A stretch of DNA of 64,000 nt, taken from positions 1 to 64,000 of the forward strand of contig NZ_FMTL01000003.1 in NCBI RefSeq assembly GCF_900099645.1, given 5' to 3'. The stretch is from Pseudomonas peli. GTDB lineage: Bacteria; Pseudomonadota; Gammaproteobacteria; Pseudomonadales; Pseudomonadaceae. Positions 63,897 to 64,000 of this stretch are shown piece by piece. The stretch's first letter is position 1. Each line of letters begins with the position of its first letter. The notes beneath the pieces are model-generated. The model worked only from the letters and a program-made list of their open reading frames with translations, had not been told where the DNA came from and ran no database searches. A program made the translations under genes and the position numbers.

Positions 63897-64000
63897 TCTG
63901 GCCTTTGGCGCGGCGCAATCCGGCGATTCGTACAGTCGCCGGGGCGGGTGAAATCCAGGCGCGTTTCAAGGTGGAGCATGCCGGTTTCACCCTGGATGTT
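63893..64000 (+). CDS. modC: Molybdate ABC transporter ATP-binding protein, N-terminal fragment
   Basis: Only the first 36 codons are inside the window. The ATG overlaps the modB stop (ATGA). The segment [16 protein letters not shown] at the end resembles the start of ModC, while the preceding 20 residues are not conserved, so a later start cannot be excluded. The Walker motifs would lie beyond the window. Confidence 0.8.
   Translation, partial: MIWPLARRNPAIRTVAGAGEIQARFKVEHAGFTLDV

Overview
This window is the origin-proximal region of a gammaproteobacterial chromosome that is almost certainly Pseudomonas (sensu lato). From memory, the gene order matches Pseudomonas aeruginosa from glmS round to aroE: glmS-glmR-glmU-atpCDGAHFEBI-parB-parA-rsmG-mnmG-mnmE-yidC-yidD-rnpA-rpmH-dnaA-dnaN-recF-gyrB-plsC-gmhB-glyS-glyQ-tag-lpxL-pilZ-TPR-trkA-rsmB-fmt-def-lysM-dprA-tsaC-qor-hemF-aroE. 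No species is named because nothing in the sequence decides it.

Layout. (1) 1-459: 3' end of an OprD-family porin gene. (2) 460-2018: small accessory segment with an orphan MerR/CueR-type metal promoter, two small minus-strand genes (BPSL0761-like and DUF6957-like), and an orphan R-M controller-like HTH gene with a C-box-like operator. (3) 2019-9795: Tn7-like transposition module tnsABCDE, transcribed away from glmS. Its right end ends in ACA 23 bp from the glmS stop, the classical attTn7 position. No left end was found. (4) 9821-13942: glmS-glmR-glmU. (5) 14073-21209: atpIBEFHAGDC. (6) 21367-25591: mnmG-rsmG-parA-parB. (7) 25592-26214: first oriC-like DnaA-box cluster. (8) 26215-30200: rpmH-rnpA-yidD-yidC and mnmE. 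(9) 30201-30722: second DnaA-box cluster, then dnaA-dnaN-recF-gyrB on the plus strand with parS sites. (10) 37308-54718: conserved housekeeping genes. (11) 54723-62274: nitrate assimilation locus, with a fused nitrate reductase/flavoprotein gene divergent from nirBD. (12) 62433-64000: modA, modB and the start of modC, for uptake of the molybdate the nitrate reductase needs.

The most striking regulatory structure is the 545-bp gap between the fused nitrate reductase gene and nirB. It holds two divergent sigma-54 promoters. Each promoter drives a leader with a rho-independent-type terminator and a pair of hairpins with six-base loops of the form AxxGxx, the signature recognised by ANTAR antiterminators such as NasT/NasR. 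In both leaders the second hairpin overlaps the terminator stem, so both arms of the locus look controlled by the same antitermination logic.

Other notable items are a long imperfect palindrome inserted cleanly between dnaN and recF, two (possibly three) DnaA-box clusters about 5 kb apart, an internal Shine-Dalgarno plus ATG at the fusion joint of the nitrate reductase, and a run of eight C in the spacer of the atp promoter. No tRNA, rRNA or CRISPR array was seen.
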